Both the position numbers and the translations under genes were made by a program. A stretch of DNA of 64,000 bases from positions 62,001-126,000 of the forward strand of contig NZ_QKRB01000028.1 of the NCBI RefSeq assembly GCF_003233845.1. The letters run 5' to 3'. This stretch comes from Paenibacillus sambharensis (GTDB lineage Bacteria; Bacillota; Bacilli; Paenibacillales; Paenibacillaceae). The notes beneath the pieces were generated by a model. It did no database searches, had not been told where the DNA came from, and saw only the letters and a list, made by a program, of their open reading frames with translations. Below are positions 35,026-45,252 of this stretch, piece by piece; the first letter of the stretch is position 1; each line of letters begins with the position of its first letter.

Positions 35026-36387
35026 GTGCAGCTGGTGTCACGAATTTTACGACTTGCAATCCCTTCAATTGCGACCTTCTCATCGATGACGTTCACAGGG
35101 CTGCTGGTCCTGATGATTGTCGGCAATTTGGGTGCTGCGTCGATCGCGGTAGTCGGTATCGTCAATATTATTATCTACAACCTGTGGGCAATGTTCTCCG
35201 GCGTTCAGGCTTCGATTAACTATCTGGTCGCCCAAAATAATGGCTCTGGCAACATGAGTGAAGGAAATCAGCGCATGCAGATCGCGCTTCTGATCGGTGC
35301 TGTTCAGGGAGTTGTGCTGCTTGCCGGCAGCTTTGTGCTGCCATATGGCATTCTCTACCTGATGGGATCGAATGAAGAAATACTTAGTCTTGGGGCTCCT
35401 TATCTGCAGGTGCGGATGCTCGCTCTAATCTTCAACCTGTTCTGTATCGTCTTCTTCGCGTATATGCGGGCTGTGGGCAACACAACAATACCCATGTATC
35501 TATCCGTCTTCAACAGCCTGCTGATCGTATCGTTAACTTACGTCCTTGCTTACGGCAAGCTGGGCTTCCCTGATCTTGGACTTCAAGGTGCCGCCTGGAG
35601 CATGGTAATTGCTGAAGCCGTCACACTCCTGCTTTGCGCAGCGGTCTATTTTATGGGCCTGCATAAGAAGTACTTGACCAGAAAGTGGGTGCCGATTGAG
35701 CGGCCGCAGGTCAAGCTGATGTTCATGGAGAGCATCAAGCTTGGTGTTACTGAACTCTCGAACAGTATCGGCATGCTGGTGTTCACTGCTTGTATAACGC
35801 GGCTTGGTACAACGGCCATTGCGGCGAACGAGATCGCGCTTAATATTCTTTCCTTCGGCTTCATGCCGGCTAACGGTTTTGGTGCGGCGGCTACGATCGG
35901 GGTAGGACAGGAGATCGGCAGAGGAAACCGCACGGAAGCAAGGCGGTTCGGAATTGTAACGGTATATCTTGGACTCGTCTTCATGACGTTCATTTCCATC
36001 GTGTTCTTCTTCTTTGCACTGCCGATCGCCAAGCTGTATACCCCTGAAGCAGACGTATACAATACCGCCATATCACTGATTCATCTGGCCGCATTTGTAC
36101 AGCTGTTCACGGGCGCTCAGATCATTTTTGGCGGGGGGCTGCGCGGCGTTGGCGATACGACCTTCCTGTCGCGTGTAGCTCTTGTTCTGAATTGGTGTGT
36201 CTTCATTCCAGGAACCATTATCCTGACCTATGTATTCGATCTGGGCCAGGTAGGGGCTTGGACGGCATTGATCGGCTTGATCGTCCTACAGGCATTGGCT
36301 AACGGCTGGCGTTACCTTAAGCTTAACTGGAATGGGGTAAAAGCCACCACCGGCAGCGCTCCAGTGGCTGCCGCAGGCGGACATTAA
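35026..36387 (+). CDS. MATE family efflux transporter
   Basis: A 453-residue multidrug and toxic compound extrusion transporter with twelve predicted helices in two six-helix halves. The first half opens ILRLAIPSIATFSSMTFTGL and the second (after about residue 235) contains SIKLGVTELSNSIGMLVFTA and MPANGFGAAATIGVGQEIG, the typical NGFGxAAxxxVGQxxG element. It exchanges cations for drugs or metabolites; the substrate is unknown. GTG start after GGTGGGG. A terminator 260 bp downstream separates it from the convergent LysR gene. Confidence 0.9.
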   Translation: MQLVSRILRLAIPSIATFSSMTFTGLLVLMIVGNLGAASIAVVGIVNIIIYNLWAMFSGVQASINYLVAQNNGSGNMSEGNQRMQIALLIGAVQGVVLLAGSFVLPYGILYLMGSNEEILSLGAPYLQVRMLALIFNLFCIVFFAYMRAVGNTTIPMYLSVFNSLLIVSLTYVLAYGKLGFPDLGLQGAAWSMVIAEAVTLLLCAAVYFMGLHKKYLTRKWVPIERPQVKLMFMESIKLGVTELSNSIGMLVFTACITRLGTTAIAANEIALNILSFGFMPANGFGAAATIGVGQEIGRGNRTEARRFGIVTVYLGLVFMTFISIVFFFFALPIAKLYTPEADVYNTAISLIHLAAFVQLFTGAQIIFGGGLRGVGDTTFLSRVALVLNWCVFIPGTIILTYVFDLGQVGAWTALIGLIVLQALANGWRYLKLNWNGVKATTGSAPVAAAGGH

Positions 36388-36388
36388 G

Positions 36389-36532
36389 AAGCATGCAGAG
36401 AAGTTTTTTGCAGAAGCTTCGTTTAAAGTGATTTATCTCCGGATCTTCAGGGTAATGGAAGACAAGTGGGAAGTGGTTAATATAGAACAGCACCTGATCA
36501 GCTTGACTTGTGTCAGATGGAAAGGTTGTTGA
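36389..36532 (+). pseudogene. Possible SnoaL/DUF4440-like gene remnant
   Basis: Right after the MATE stop, an open frame without a suitable start reads FFAEASFKVIYLRIFRVMED and then KWEVVNIEQHLI before a stop at 36532. The pattern YLRxxRxxxDKWEVVN is like the last strands of SnoaL/DUF4440 domains. It looks like the C-terminal end of a lost gene. Low confidence. Confidence 0.2.
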
Positions 36533-36602
36533 TTCGCCATGAACACTCGGAGACGCAGGAAACGTTTAGCTTTTCTGAAATCCTTTGTTGGTAAAGTACC
36601 CT

Positions 36603-36620
36603 AGCAATTGGACAATTGCT
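36603..36620. repeat. Perfect palindrome AGCAATTG-GA-CAATTGCT
   Basis: An 8-bp perfect inverted repeat with a two-base spacer in the MATE-LysR gap. The gap otherwise holds the possible remnant at 36389 and the terminator at 36646. It may be an operator or a recombination remnant; nothing decides. Confidence 0.4.
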
Positions 36621-36645
36621 TAGCATAACAATCGCTTCCCACGGA

Positions 36646-36682
36646 AGAGACTCGGCGGTTAACACGCTGGGTCTCTTTTTTA
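36646..36682 (+). terminator. Rho-independent terminator of the MATE gene
   Basis: Twelve-base stem AGAGACTCGGCG / CGCTGGGTCTCT with two G-T pairs and a seven-base loop, followed by TTTTTTT. Confidence 0.85.
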
Positions 36683-36697
36683 GTTGCGTGATATTCC

Positions 36698-37591
36698 TCA
36701 GGAATGAAAGTGAGCCAGCAGCTTGCTGGTGAACTGTTCGATAACGCCTGGGACTTCCACATTCTTGCGGGTTACGCGCCATAAGTAACTGGGATTGCTG
36801 TCATAGCCGCTGAGCGGGATAGTGACAAGTTCCTCCTGCAGATGGACAGGAAGGGCGCTTACGATATAATCCGGTCCCAGAGATACGGCGTTGCCTACGG
36901 TGACCATCTGGAACAGCGCCTCCAGGTTGTTCGTCGTGAGGGCGATCCTGTTCGAGGGGTTATTGATCAGCAGATGCTGGGCGATACGCCTGAGGAAGGG
37001 GTCATTATACAGCACGAACACTTGATGCGCGAGCTCATCCCCTGTAATAGTCTTATGAAAGCGCAGCTGAGATTTCTTATTGACGACCAGGACAGCTGTC
37101 CCCCGGGTGATCGGTTCCCAGGCCAATGCTTCATCGTAATGGCTCGAATCCAGGGAAACGAACCCCATATCTGCCTGTCCGCTGCGGACCCGCCTTAACA
37201 CAGACTTGGTATCCCCTTCGATCAGATTCACATTAACCAGCGGATTGTATTCGGTAAATTCAATGGTCGTGGACACGACCTGAGAGACAATGCCAGGGAT
37301 GGTTGCAATCATGACATTCCCTTGACTGGCCAGCTGTGTGTTCACAAGCTCATGCTTCATCTTATCGACAGATCTCAAAATCGACAATGCGTGCTGGATC
37401 GCTCTGATTCCCTGCTCGGTAGGCACCACACCTTTCTTGGAACGAAGGAAGAGGGGGGCGTTTAGCTCGGATTCGAGCTGGCTGACCGACTGGCTGATCG
37501 CGGGCACGGTGATATGATTTTTACGGGCTGCATCGGTAAAGGAACCCATCTCACCCACATCAATCAGGTACTGAAGCTGCATCATATTCAT
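36698..37591 (-). CDS. LysR-family transcriptional regulator
   Basis: A 297-residue regulator: winged HTH at the N-terminus (LQYLIDVGEMGSFTDAARKN, ITVPAISQSVSQLESELNAPLF) and a periplasmic-binding-protein-like effector domain from about residue 90. The ATG whose first base is 37591 lies about nine bases after AAGGA; a GTG at 37600 abuts that site and is less likely. It is divergent from the CYP102 gene, with a T-N11-A type inverted repeat between them, so it probably controls that gene and its own. Confidence 0.88.
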   Translation of the reverse strand: MNMMQLQYLIDVGEMGSFTDAARKNHITVPAISQSVSQLESELNAPLFLRSKKGVVPTEQGIRAIQHALSILRSVDKMKHELVNTQLASQGNVMIATIPGIVSQVVSTTIEFTEYNPLVNVNLIEGDTKSVLRRVRSGQADMGFVSLDSSHYDEALAWEPITRGTAVLVVNKKSQLRFHKTITGDELAHQVFVLYNDPFLRRIAQHLLINNPSNRIALTTNNLEALFQMVTVGNAVSLGPDYIVSALPVHLQEELVTIPLSGYDSNPSYLWRVTRKNVEVPGVIEQFTSKLLAHFHS

Positions 37592-37646
37592 CTTGTTCAC
37601 ATCCTTAACTGTAATTTAACTCACATTAAGTATAATTAAATTTATT

Positions 37647-37666
37647 TTATCATGGGGGATTGATAA
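37647..37666. promoter_or_regulatory. LysR-type operator candidate
   Basis: Perfect inverted repeat TTATCA-N8-TGATAA, which contains the T-N11-A core of LysR boxes. Its right arm overlaps TTGATA (37660-37665), a plausible -35 of the CYP102 promoter. It is the only strong dyad in the AT-rich region between the divergent genes. Confidence 0.6.
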
Positions 37667-37767
37667 GATACAGATACAGAGATAATAGATAAATTTAACC
37701 AAATAGGAGAATGGGAGGGTATTGATACTGCGAGGGGTCAAGAACAATTATAAGGAGTGGGAAGATC

Positions 37768-40700
37768 ATGCCAACCGAAACATCCGTTCAGATTCCACAG
37801 CCAAAAACCTATGGGCCGCTCGGAAATCTGCCGCTGCTTGACCTGGAGGCGCCGACACAGTCGCTGGTCAAGCTGGCTTATGAGCATGGTCCGATATTCC
37901 AGATGCGCTACGGAGGCGGCCGGAAGGAGCTCTATATTTCGGGTCACAAGCTCGTAGCCGACGCATGTGATGAATCCAAGTTTGACAAGAAGGTATGGGC
38001 GCCGCTCGAGCGGGTGAGGGCCTTCGCAGGAGATGGCCTGTTCACAAGCTGGACGAGTGAGCCGAATTGGCAGAAGGCGCATAATATTCTGCTGCCGAGC
38101 TTTAGCCAGCGGGCGATGCAGGGCTACCACAACATGATGGTTGATATCGCTGTGCAGCTCGTGCAGAAGTGGTCTCGTCTTAACCCCGATGAGGTAGTAG
38201 ACGTCGCCGAAGACATGACCCGGCTTACGCTTGATACGATCGGGCTCTGCGGCTTTAATTACCGGTTCAACAGCTTCTACCGTGAGCAGCCGCATCCCTT
38301 CATCGTCAGTATGGTCCGTGCGCTGGATGAAGCAATGAATCAGCTGCTGCGGCTTAACATACAGGATAAGCTTATGATTAGAACGAAGAAGAGATTTCAG
38401 CAGGATATCTCGACCATGTTCTCGCTTGTGGACAAAATCATAGCCGAGCGCAAGGCGGGCGGCGACCGGGATGCGGAGGACCTGCTGGCGCGGATGCTGA
38501 ACAGCAAGGACCCGGAGACAGGGGAGGGGCTCGATGACGAGAATATCCGCTATCAGATTATCACCTTCCTGATCGCAGGACACGAGACGACCAGCGGACT
38601 GCTGTCCTTTGCTGTGTATTACCTGCTCAAGCATCCGGATAAGCTGCAGAAGGCACAAGAGGAGGTCGACCGGGTACTGACGGATTCCGTTCCGACTTAC
38701 CGCCAGGTGCTGGACCTCAAATATGTCCGCATGGTCTTAAATGAATCGCTGAGGCTGTGGCCGACAGCTCCCGCTTTTTCCTTGTATGCGAAGGAAGACA
38801 CGCTGCTCGGCGGCAAATATCCGCTGCAGAAGCACGACAGTGTAAATGTGCTGATTCCAAAGCTGCATCGTGATGTGGACGCTTGGGGCGAGGATGCGGA
38901 CGAATTCAATCCCGAACGGTTTGCCGACCAGAAGGAAGTGCCTCAGCATGCCTATAAGCCGTTCGGCAACGGACAGCGTGCCTGCATCGGCCAGCAGTTT
39001 GCGCTTCATGAGGCGACCCTGGTGCTGGGCATGGTCTTGAAGCATTTTGAATTCATCGATCATTCGAAATACGAATTGAAAGTCAAGGAAACATTGACCC
39101 TCAAGCCGGACGGGTTCACGATTAAGGTGAAGGAGCGCAAACCCATCGCCTTCACTGCGGGCAGTCCAGCCGCTGAAGTTGCCGCGACTGCCGTTCGGGA
39201 TGAGGAGGGCGGGGCAACCCGGGCCATAGAGGGTGCAGAAGGCTTCCCGCTGCTCATTCTGTACGGATCTAATCTGGGAACCGCAGAGGGAATTGCGAGG
39301 GAACTGGCTGACACCGCCCGTCAGAATGGCATGAAATGCAGAACAGCACCATTGAATGAATGGGCGGGCAGGCTGCCAGAGGAAGGTGCCGTACTGATCA
39401 TCGCTGCCTCCTATAACGGCAAACCTTCCAATAATGCACGTGAATTTGTCGAATGGCTGGAGCGTGTTCAAGCGAAGGAGCTTCATGGTGTGCAATATGC
39501 CGTCTTCGGCTGCGGGGACCGCAATTGGGCCAGCACTTATCAAGCGGTGCCCCGCTTCATAGACGAACAGATGCATAAGGCGGGGGCTGTACGGATCACG
39601 CAGCGCGGCGACGGAGATGCAAGCGCAGATTTTGAGCAGGATCTGGATGCTTGGCGTGCCGGTCTATGGAACGGCTTGGCGGAGAGGTTCGGATTTGTAA
39701 GACATGAGGAACAGATGGCGGGCAGCCCGGGAGGATCATTATCCATCCAGCTTGTGCAGCAGGGTCCAGCTTCATCACCCGTCGCAGCAGCTTATCAGGC
39801 TGTACCGGCTGCCGTTCTGGCGAACCGTGAGCTCCAATCTCCGGCAAGCGGCCGAAGCACCCGTCATATTGAGATCGCGCTGCCGCAGGAGCTTTCCTAT
39901 CAGGAAGGGGATCATCTTGGCATTCTGCCAAGCAACCGGTCGGAATTGATCGATGCTGTTATGAGAAGATTCGGTATGGAGCCGAATTCCTATATCAAAC
40001 TCGAAGCGGATGGAGAGCGTCTGTCTCATCTGCCGCTGGGTATGCCGGTTCGTGCAGGGGAGCTGCTGGGCAGCTGCGTAGAGCTGCAGGAGCCGGCGAC
40101 ACGCGCGCAGCTGAAGGCGCTGGCGGAATTTACGGTTTGCCCTCCTCACAAGCGGGAGTTGGAGTCGCTTCTGAACGAGGAGCTCTACAGATCGGAGGTG
40201 CTTGGGAAGCGGATATCCATGCTTGATCTGCTGTTTAAGTATGAAGCCTGCGAAATGCCGTTCGAGCGTTTCCTTGAGCTGCTGCCGCCGCTTAAGCCGA
40301 GGTATTATTCGATCTCGAGCTCACCGCGTGTAATGGAGGATCAAGCGAGCATCACGGTAGGAGTAGTGAAAGGGGAGGCCTGGAGTGGTCGTGGAGAATA
40401 CCGCGGTGTAGCTTCTAACTATCTGGCAGAACGGGCTGCTGGAGAGTCGGTTATGATGTTCATCCGCACACCGGATTCCGGGTTCCAGCTTCCAGAGGAC
40501 TCCGAAACGCCAATCATTATGGTAGGTCCGGGAACGGGTGTGGCACCATTCCGGGGATTCCTGCAGGCGCGTGCGTTCCTGAAGGCAGAGGGCCGCCCGC
40601 TGGGACCTGCCCATCTGTTCTACGGCTGCCGGAATGATGATGATTTCCTGTACCGGGAAGAGCTGGAGAAGTATCATGCTGATGGCATCGTACAGCTGCA

Positions 40701-40968
40701 TTCCGCATGCTCTCGCAAGGAAGGAACACCCAAGACGTACGTTCAGGATTTGATCCGCAAGCAGCTTCCTGAATTGATTGAACTGCTGGAGCGTGGCGCG
40801 AGACTGTATATTTGCGGAGACGGAAGCAGAATGGCGCCCGAGGTAGAGGCTGAGTTCGTTAAGGGCTACCAGGAGGCGAAAAGGGCAACCGAGCAGGAGG
40901 CGGCAGACTGGCTGAGCAAGCTGCAGCTGGAAGGCCGCTACGCCAAGGATGTATGGGCGGGCATGTAA
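37768..40968 (+). CDS. CYP102-type self-sufficient cytochrome P450 / NADPH-P450 reductase
   Basis: A 1066-residue fusion of a heme P450 with a CPR-type reductase, like P450 BM3, CypD and CypB; it hydroxylates fatty acids at subterminal positions using NADPH and O2. Heme domain (about 1-465): I-helix [13 protein letters not shown]-helix ESLRLWP, heme loop [14 protein letters not shown] with Cys406 as iron ligand. FMN domain (about 490-640): [24 protein letters not shown] domain (about 690-1066): [25 protein letters not shown] and the C-terminal DVWAG. AAGGAG precedes the ATG. Divergent from a LysR regulator, its probable controller; an aldehyde dehydrogenase and an MFS exporter lie downstream. 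Confidence 0.95.
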   Translation: MPTETSVQIPQPKTYGPLGNLPLLDLEAPTQSLVKLAYEHGPIFQMRYGGGRKELYISGHKLVADACDESKFDKKVWAPLERVRAFAGDGLFTSWTSEPNWQKAHNILLPSFSQRAMQGYHNMMVDIAVQLVQKWSRLNPDEVVDVAEDMTRLTLDTIGLCGFNYRFNSFYREQPHPFIVSMVRALDEAMNQLLRLNIQDKLMIRTKKRFQQDISTMFSLVDKIIAERKAGGDRDAEDLLARMLNSKDPETGEGLDDENIRYQIITFLIAGHETTSGLLSFAVYYLLKHPDKLQKAQEEVDRVLTDSVPTYRQVLDLKYVRMVLNESLRLWPTAPAFSLYAKEDTLLGGKYPLQKHDSVNVLIPKLHRDVDAWGEDADEFNPERFADQKEVPQHAYKPFGNGQRACIGQQFALHEATLVLGMVLKHFEFIDHSKYELKVKETLTLKPDGFTIKVKERKPIAFTAGSPAAEVAATAVRDEEGGATRAIEGAEGFPLLILYGSNLGTAEGIARELADTARQNGMKCRTAPLNEWAGRLPEEGAVLIIAASYNGKPSNNAREFVEWLERVQAKELHGVQYAVFGCGDRNWASTYQAVPRFIDEQMHKAGAVRITQRGDGDASADFEQDLDAWRAGLWNGLAERFGFVRHEEQMAGSPGGSLSIQLVQQGPASSPVAAAYQAVPAAVLANRELQSPASGRSTRHIEIALPQELSYQEGDHLGILPSNRSELIDAVMRRFGMEPNSYIKLEADGERLSHLPLGMPVRAGELLGSCVELQEPATRAQLKALAEFTVCPPHKRELESLLNEELYRSEVLGKRISMLDLLFKYEACEMPFERFLELLPPLKPRYYSISSSPRVMEDQASITVGVVKGEAWSGRGEYRGVASNYLAERAAGESVMMFIRTPDSGFQLPEDSETPIIMVGPGTGVAPFRGFLQARAFLKAEGRPLGPAHLFYGCRNDDDFLYREELEKYHADGIVQLHSACSRKEGTPKTYVQDLIRKQLPELIELLERGARLYICGDGSRMAPEVEAEFVKGYQEAKRATEQEAADWLSKLQLEGRYAKDVWAGM

Positions 40969-41048
40969 TGGAATGTCAGCAATTCCAGCATTGCTGAACA
41001 ACACGGCGCATGCTATTATCTACCCGTATAGGAATGGGGGTAGAAAGT

Positions 41049-42002
41049 ATGAACGCCATTAACCGCAGGATCGATGAGCTGCATCAATTGAGGCCTAATT
41101 CGATTCCGCCGGACGATCTTGAACTGTTCTGGGAGCTTACTGTGCAGGAGGCGCTTGCTGCCCCTCTGAATGCGGTCAGAACAGAAGTGACAAGCCTAAT
41201 GAGCGGCATGCGTGTATGGGAGGCAGCCTTCGATGGCTATGCGAACACCACCATTCATGCTCTCTACATGACACCGGCTTATACGGAAGGGCCTTATCCC
41301 TGCCTGGTTACATTCCCCGGGTACACGGGAGGCAAGGGGGAGCCTGAGCACTACGCAAGCTGGATTCTGATGGGCTGTGCCGTGCTCGCAGTAGATGTGC
41401 GGGGACAGGGCGGCAGCACAGGCAGCATGCTGGGCAGTATGCATGGGACGAGTAAGGGCTGGATTACAGAAGGTATACTCGATAAGAACAACTGTTATTA
41501 TAAGGCTGTAGCGGTCGACAGCCTGCGGGCTGTACAGTGGCTGACGGAGCAGCCGGATATCGACCAGGCCCGAATTGGCGCTACAGGTGCAAGTCAGGGA
41601 GGGGGACTGTCGCTGCTGGTATCAGCCCTGCATCCTGCGGTATCCCTCACTAATGCGGACATTCCTAACCTGTGTCATATGGATTATGGGGTTCTGTACT
41701 CGACAGGCTCGCTGTCTGAGGTGGCGGATTTCTGCCGGAGATCCCCGGATCAGACCGAGGTAGTGATGGACAATTTACGCTACTTCGACATGCTTCATCT
41801 TGGCAGTCGTATCCGTGGCCCGGTGCTGATGTCGGTGGGCTTGAAAGACACCGTATGTATGCCGGAGCAAGTGTTTCCTATGTACCACGCTATTGCCTCC
41901 GAAGAGAAGCGGCTGGATATCTATCCATTCACGGGCCATATGGTTGAGCCGGCGCAGCAGCGGAACGCAGCGGTGTTTGTGAAGAAGCATTGGCGGCTGT
42001 AA
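41049..42002 (+). CDS. CE7 acetyl xylan esterase / cephalosporin-C deacetylase-like
   Basis: A 317-residue alpha/beta hydrolase of carbohydrate esterase family 7, which removes acetyl groups from xylo-oligosaccharides and related acetylated compounds. The nucleophile Ser is in GATGASQGGGLS (about residue 183), the oxyanion segment is FPGYTGGKGEPEH with the following VDVRGQGGS, the acid Asp is in SVGLKDTVCMP and the His in FTGHMVEP. The length is exactly that of the family. The ATG at 41049 follows GGGGGTAGAAAGT. No signal peptide, so cytoplasmic. Confidence 0.88.
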   Translation: MNAINRRIDELHQLRPNSIPPDDLELFWELTVQEALAAPLNAVRTEVTSLMSGMRVWEAAFDGYANTTIHALYMTPAYTEGPYPCLVTFPGYTGGKGEPEHYASWILMGCAVLAVDVRGQGGSTGSMLGSMHGTSKGWITEGILDKNNCYYKAVAVDSLRAVQWLTEQPDIDQARIGATGASQGGGLSLLVSALHPAVSLTNADIPNLCHMDYGVLYSTGSLSEVADFCRRSPDQTEVVMDNLRYFDMLHLGSRIRGPVLMSVGLKDTVCMPEQVFPMYHAIASEEKRLDIYPFTGHMVEPAQQRNAAVFVKKHWRL

Positions 42003-42149
42003 GACCATTCATGACAAGAGACGGGTTCCTGAACGTAGGGATTCGTCTCTTGTTTCATTTGCTTCGGTGACAAAACCATTGACACCTCCAGAAAATGGTT
42101 ATATGATTCCAACTATTCCGTAAGTCATCTGACAAGAAAGGTGGTGCCA

Positions 42150-43454
42150 ATGAACATGGCTGAGCCCCAAACCATTCAACATACCATGCAGAAACCAGGC
42201 ATGTCCGGCTATACAAGCGCAGCCTTGCGGCAGCAGCTGTACAGAAGATCACTGCTTGTAGTCGTTCTGTCGCAAATATTCGGGGGAGCGGGACTTGCCG
42301 CGGGGGTAACCGTAGGAGCCCTGCTCGCGCAGGATATGCTCGGGACCGACCGTTACGCAGGTATGCCTGCTGCACTGCTAACGCTTGGCTCCGCTGCTTC
42401 AGCCTTTCTGGTCGGGCGGCTGTCGCAGCGCTGTGGGCGCAGGCTCGGGCTCTCGGCAGGGTTCTTAGCCGGCGGTATAGGCGCATTAGGGGTTGCAGCC
42501 TCTGCAGTCGCTCATAACATTTGGCTGTTATTCATCTCTCTCCTTATTTACGGCGCAGGAACCTCGACTAACTTGCAGGCCAGGTATGCCGGAACGGATT
42601 TGGCGAAGCCCAATCAGCGGGCGACTGCTATTAGTATCGCCATGATGGCAACGACCTTTGGCGCGGTAGCGGGCCCGAATTTGGTAGATGCTACAGGCCG
42701 GTTTGCCTTATCGGTCGGAGTCCCGGCGCTTGGCGGCCCGTTCCTGCTGGCGGGTGCAGCGTTCATTGCGGCCGGCCTGGTGTTATTCATTTTACTGCGG
42801 CCTGATCCGTTCCTTGTGGCAAGTTCCCTCGAAGCCCCGCTTGGCAAGGGACAATCCGAACAAGCTGGAGGTACAGTTGGAGGACAGGCTGCGCATAAAC
42901 GTAAACTAATTGTCGGAGCAACGGTTATGATCTTGACACAAATCGTTATGATTGCCCTCATGACGATGACGCCAGTACATATGATTCACCACGGATATGG
43001 TCTGGGAGAAGTCGGGGTTGTGATCAGCATACATATCGGCGCTATGTACTTGCCGTCCCTCGTAACAGGCATACTGGTAGATAAGATCGGTCGCATTGCG
43101 ATGTCTTATGCTGCGGGTGCCGTGCTGCTTGCAGCTGGCGTGCTCGCGGCGCTGGCGCCTGCTGAGTCTATGGCTGCATTGATTATTGCTCTTGCCTTGC
43201 TGGGAATAGGCTGGAACCTTGGCCTAATCAGCGGGACGGCCATTATTGTAGACGCGACAACACCGGCCACAAGAGCGAAGACACAAGGGAAGATCGATGT
43301 GCTGATTGCTCTTGCGGGCGCTTCCGGGGGTGCGCTGTCCGGGATGGTCGTGGCACAATCCAGCTACGCTGTATTGTCATTGGGGGGTGCGATCCTGTCG
43401 CTTCTTTTGATACCTGTGGGTCTCTGGTCGAGAAAGGGAGCAGCCAAGGAATAA
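42150..43454 (+). CDS. MFS transporter (drug:H+ antiporter-like)
   Basis: A 434-residue major facilitator with twelve predicted helices. The helix 2-3 loop GRLSQRCGRRLGLSAGFLAG is the MFS motif A region, and the second half contains GILVDKIGRIAMSYAAGAVL as its counterpart. A cytoplasmic loop at about residue 225-250 separates the halves. The substrate is unknown. The start is taken as the ATG at 42150 after AAAGGTGG; GTG 42141 and ATG 42156 are alternatives. Lies between the esterase and the aldehyde dehydrogenase on the same strand. Confidence 0.82.
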   Translation: MNMAEPQTIQHTMQKPGMSGYTSAALRQQLYRRSLLVVVLSQIFGGAGLAAGVTVGALLAQDMLGTDRYAGMPAALLTLGSAASAFLVGRLSQRCGRRLGLSAGFLAGGIGALGVAASAVAHNIWLLFISLLIYGAGTSTNLQARYAGTDLAKPNQRATAISIAMMATTFGAVAGPNLVDATGRFALSVGVPALGGPFLLAGAAFIAAGLVLFILLRPDPFLVASSLEAPLGKGQSEQAGGTVGGQAAHKRKLIVGATVMILTQIVMIALMTMTPVHMIHHGYGLGEVGVVISIHIGAMYLPSLVTGILVDKIGRIAMSYAAGAVLLAAGVLAALAPAESMAALIIALALLGIGWNLGLISGTAIIVDATTPATRAKTQGKIDVLIALAGASGGALSGMVVAQSSYAVLSLGGAILSLLLIPVGLWSRKGAAKE

Positions 43455-43588
43455 TTACGGAAGCAAGCAGTCTGACCTTGCCGGGTTCTTCGCCAGAACC
43501 GGCAAGATTTTTTCTGTTTACACAAGGCTGTGATAGAATGTTCGCATACTAGTTGTCCGAATCGTGGGGGAGAAAGGGGATCACACCA

Positions 43589-44962
43589 ATGAATATCAAC
43601 CTGCAGGAATTGATGGACAAACAGCGAGCGTACTACAACAGCGGGGCGACCATACCGGTCGCATTCCGCAAGCAGCAGCTGTGTCTCCTGTATGATGCTG
43701 TGCGGAAGAACGAGCAAGAGGTGACCGAAGCTGTCCGCAAGGATTTCGGCAAGCCGGAGATCGAGACGTTCGTGACAGAGATTGGCTTCCTGCTGGCAGA
43801 AATTCGTCATGCCATCAAGCATATCGACAAGTGGGTCAAGCCTCGTAAAGCGGCCGGTTCACTGGCTCTAGTTGGGTCGAAGAGTTACATTGTTCCCGAG
43901 CCTCTTGGACTGTCCCTTATCATTGCGCCTTGGAATTATCCATTTCAGCTGGCGCTTGCTCCTTTGGTTGGGGCGATTGCAGCGGGGAATTGTGCGATCT
44001 TGAAGCCTTCGGAGCTGACGCCGCATACCTCTGCTGTTATCGCCAACCTATGTGCCGGACTTTACCCGGAAGAGTATATCACTGTAGTTGAGGGAGGTGT
44101 GGATGTCAGCACGCATCTGCTGGAGCAGCGGTTCGATGTCATATTCTTCACAGGCAGCACGAATGTTGGCCGGGTGGTTGCAGAGGCGGCGGCCAAGCAT
44201 CTGACACCAACCATTCTTGAGCTGGGCGGGAAAAGTCCGACTATCGTACATCAGGATGCGAAGCTGGATCTGGCAGCCAGGCGCATCGTATGGGGCAAGT
44301 TCCTGAATGCTGGGCAAACATGCGTTGCGCCGGACTATATCCTTGTGCACAAGGATATTAAGGAAGAACTGATCTTAAAGCTTAAGCAGGAGATTGACAA
44401 GGCATATGATGATGTAATGGGTGGTAGTACTCAATTCCCCTCTATAATAAATGACCGGCATTTCGAACGGCTGGCTGTTCTGCTGAAGGACGGCAGCCTT
44501 GTACACGGCGGGCGAACGGATGCCGGACGGCGTCTGATTGAGCCCACTTTGCTGACAGATGTGGAATGGATGAGTCCAGTCATGCAAGATGAGATCTTTG
44601 GTCCGATCCTGCCTATCCTGGTGTATAGCGAAATAGAAGAAGCGGTTCGGCAGGTGAAGTCACGGCCCAAACCACTGGCTCTATACCTGTTTACCGAGAG
44701 CAGGGAGGTTCAGCAGCTTGTGCTGGAGAACATTTCCTTCGGAGGCGGTTGTGTTAATGATACGCTGATGCATCTGTCATCTCCCTCGCTGCCTTTCGGC
44801 GGAGTTGGTCCGAGCGGCATGGGTGCTTATCATGGTCTGTACAGCTTTGAGGCATTCTCACACCGGAAGAGTGTGTTAAAACAGACCACTCGCTTCGATA
44901 TGAGCATTCGTTACGGCAGATCGCCAGCTGCAGTCAAGCTTCTAAGGCGGCTGCTGAAATAA
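43589..44962 (+). CDS. Aldehyde dehydrogenase (ALDH3-like, YwdH type)
   Basis: A 457-residue NAD(P)-dependent aldehyde dehydrogenase. Motifs: NAD-binding APWNYPFQLALAPLVGAIAAGN, ITVVEGG, FFTGSTNVGRVV, general-base Glu in LELGGKSPTIV (about residue 211), catalytic Cys in NAGQTCVAPDY (about 245) and PFGGVGPSGMGAYHG near the C-terminus. The order and length match class 3 fatty-aldehyde dehydrogenases such as YwdH. The ATG at 43589 follows AAAGGGGATC; the frame is open from 43553. It may oxidise long-chain aldehydes, in keeping with the nearby fatty-acid P450; this link is inferred. Confidence 0.9.
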   Translation: MNINLQELMDKQRAYYNSGATIPVAFRKQQLCLLYDAVRKNEQEVTEAVRKDFGKPEIETFVTEIGFLLAEIRHAIKHIDKWVKPRKAAGSLALVGSKSYIVPEPLGLSLIIAPWNYPFQLALAPLVGAIAAGNCAILKPSELTPHTSAVIANLCAGLYPEEYITVVEGGVDVSTHLLEQRFDVIFFTGSTNVGRVVAEAAAKHLTPTILELGGKSPTIVHQDAKLDLAARRIVWGKFLNAGQTCVAPDYILVHKDIKEELILKLKQEIDKAYDDVMGGSTQFPSIINDRHFERLAVLLKDGSLVHGGRTDAGRRLIEPTLLTDVEWMSPVMQDEIFGPILPILVYSEIEEAVRQVKSRPKPLALYLFTESREVQQLVLENISFGGGCVNDTLMHLSSPSLPFGGVGPSGMGAYHGLYSFEAFSHRKSVLKQTTRFDMSIRYGRSPAAVKLLRRLLK

Positions 44963-44972
44963 CTGCTGCAGG

Positions 44973-45011
44973 CAAGGGCCGTCAGTGCGGTTGATCGCAT
45001 TACGGTCCTTG
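44973..45011 (+). terminator. Hairpin terminator after the aldehyde dehydrogenase gene
   Basis: Long stem CAAGGGCCGT-C-AGTGCG / CGCATT-ACGGTCCTTG with two G-T pairs and a six-base loop. The downstream sequence is only mildly T-rich. The 415-base gap that follows, to 45378, holds no gene but carries the dpp promoter and operator candidate. Confidence 0.65.
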
Positions 45012-45220
45012 TTAGCTGCTGGTCCATAAACTCCTCGACAAAGACGTATACAATATAACCCCCTAATAATTCCCCTGCTTATTTCCATTTAGATGAATGC
45101 CAAGCCTTAATACTTCATAAACATGAATGAAACCGCTCTTATACCGGAGCCTACAGACCTGGTTATATGTGTCATATTTTCTTGCATTAAAGTGGTTGTT
45201 CCGTAGGTTGTAAGTTTACA

Positions 45221-45250
45221 TTGACAGGTAAATTGACATAATAATATACT
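45221..45250 (+). promoter_or_regulatory. Candidate SigA promoter of the dpp operon
   Basis: Consensus TTGACA at 45221-45226 and TATACT at 45245-45250, spaced 18 bp. A second TTGACA starts at 45233. It lies 130 bp upstream of the first ATPase gene. Confidence 0.65.
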
Positions 45251-45252
45251 TG

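Noticed and set aside
37738-39576. Long minus-strand frames opposite CYP102
   Set aside because: Shadows of the P450/reductase coding sequence in a codon-biased gene.
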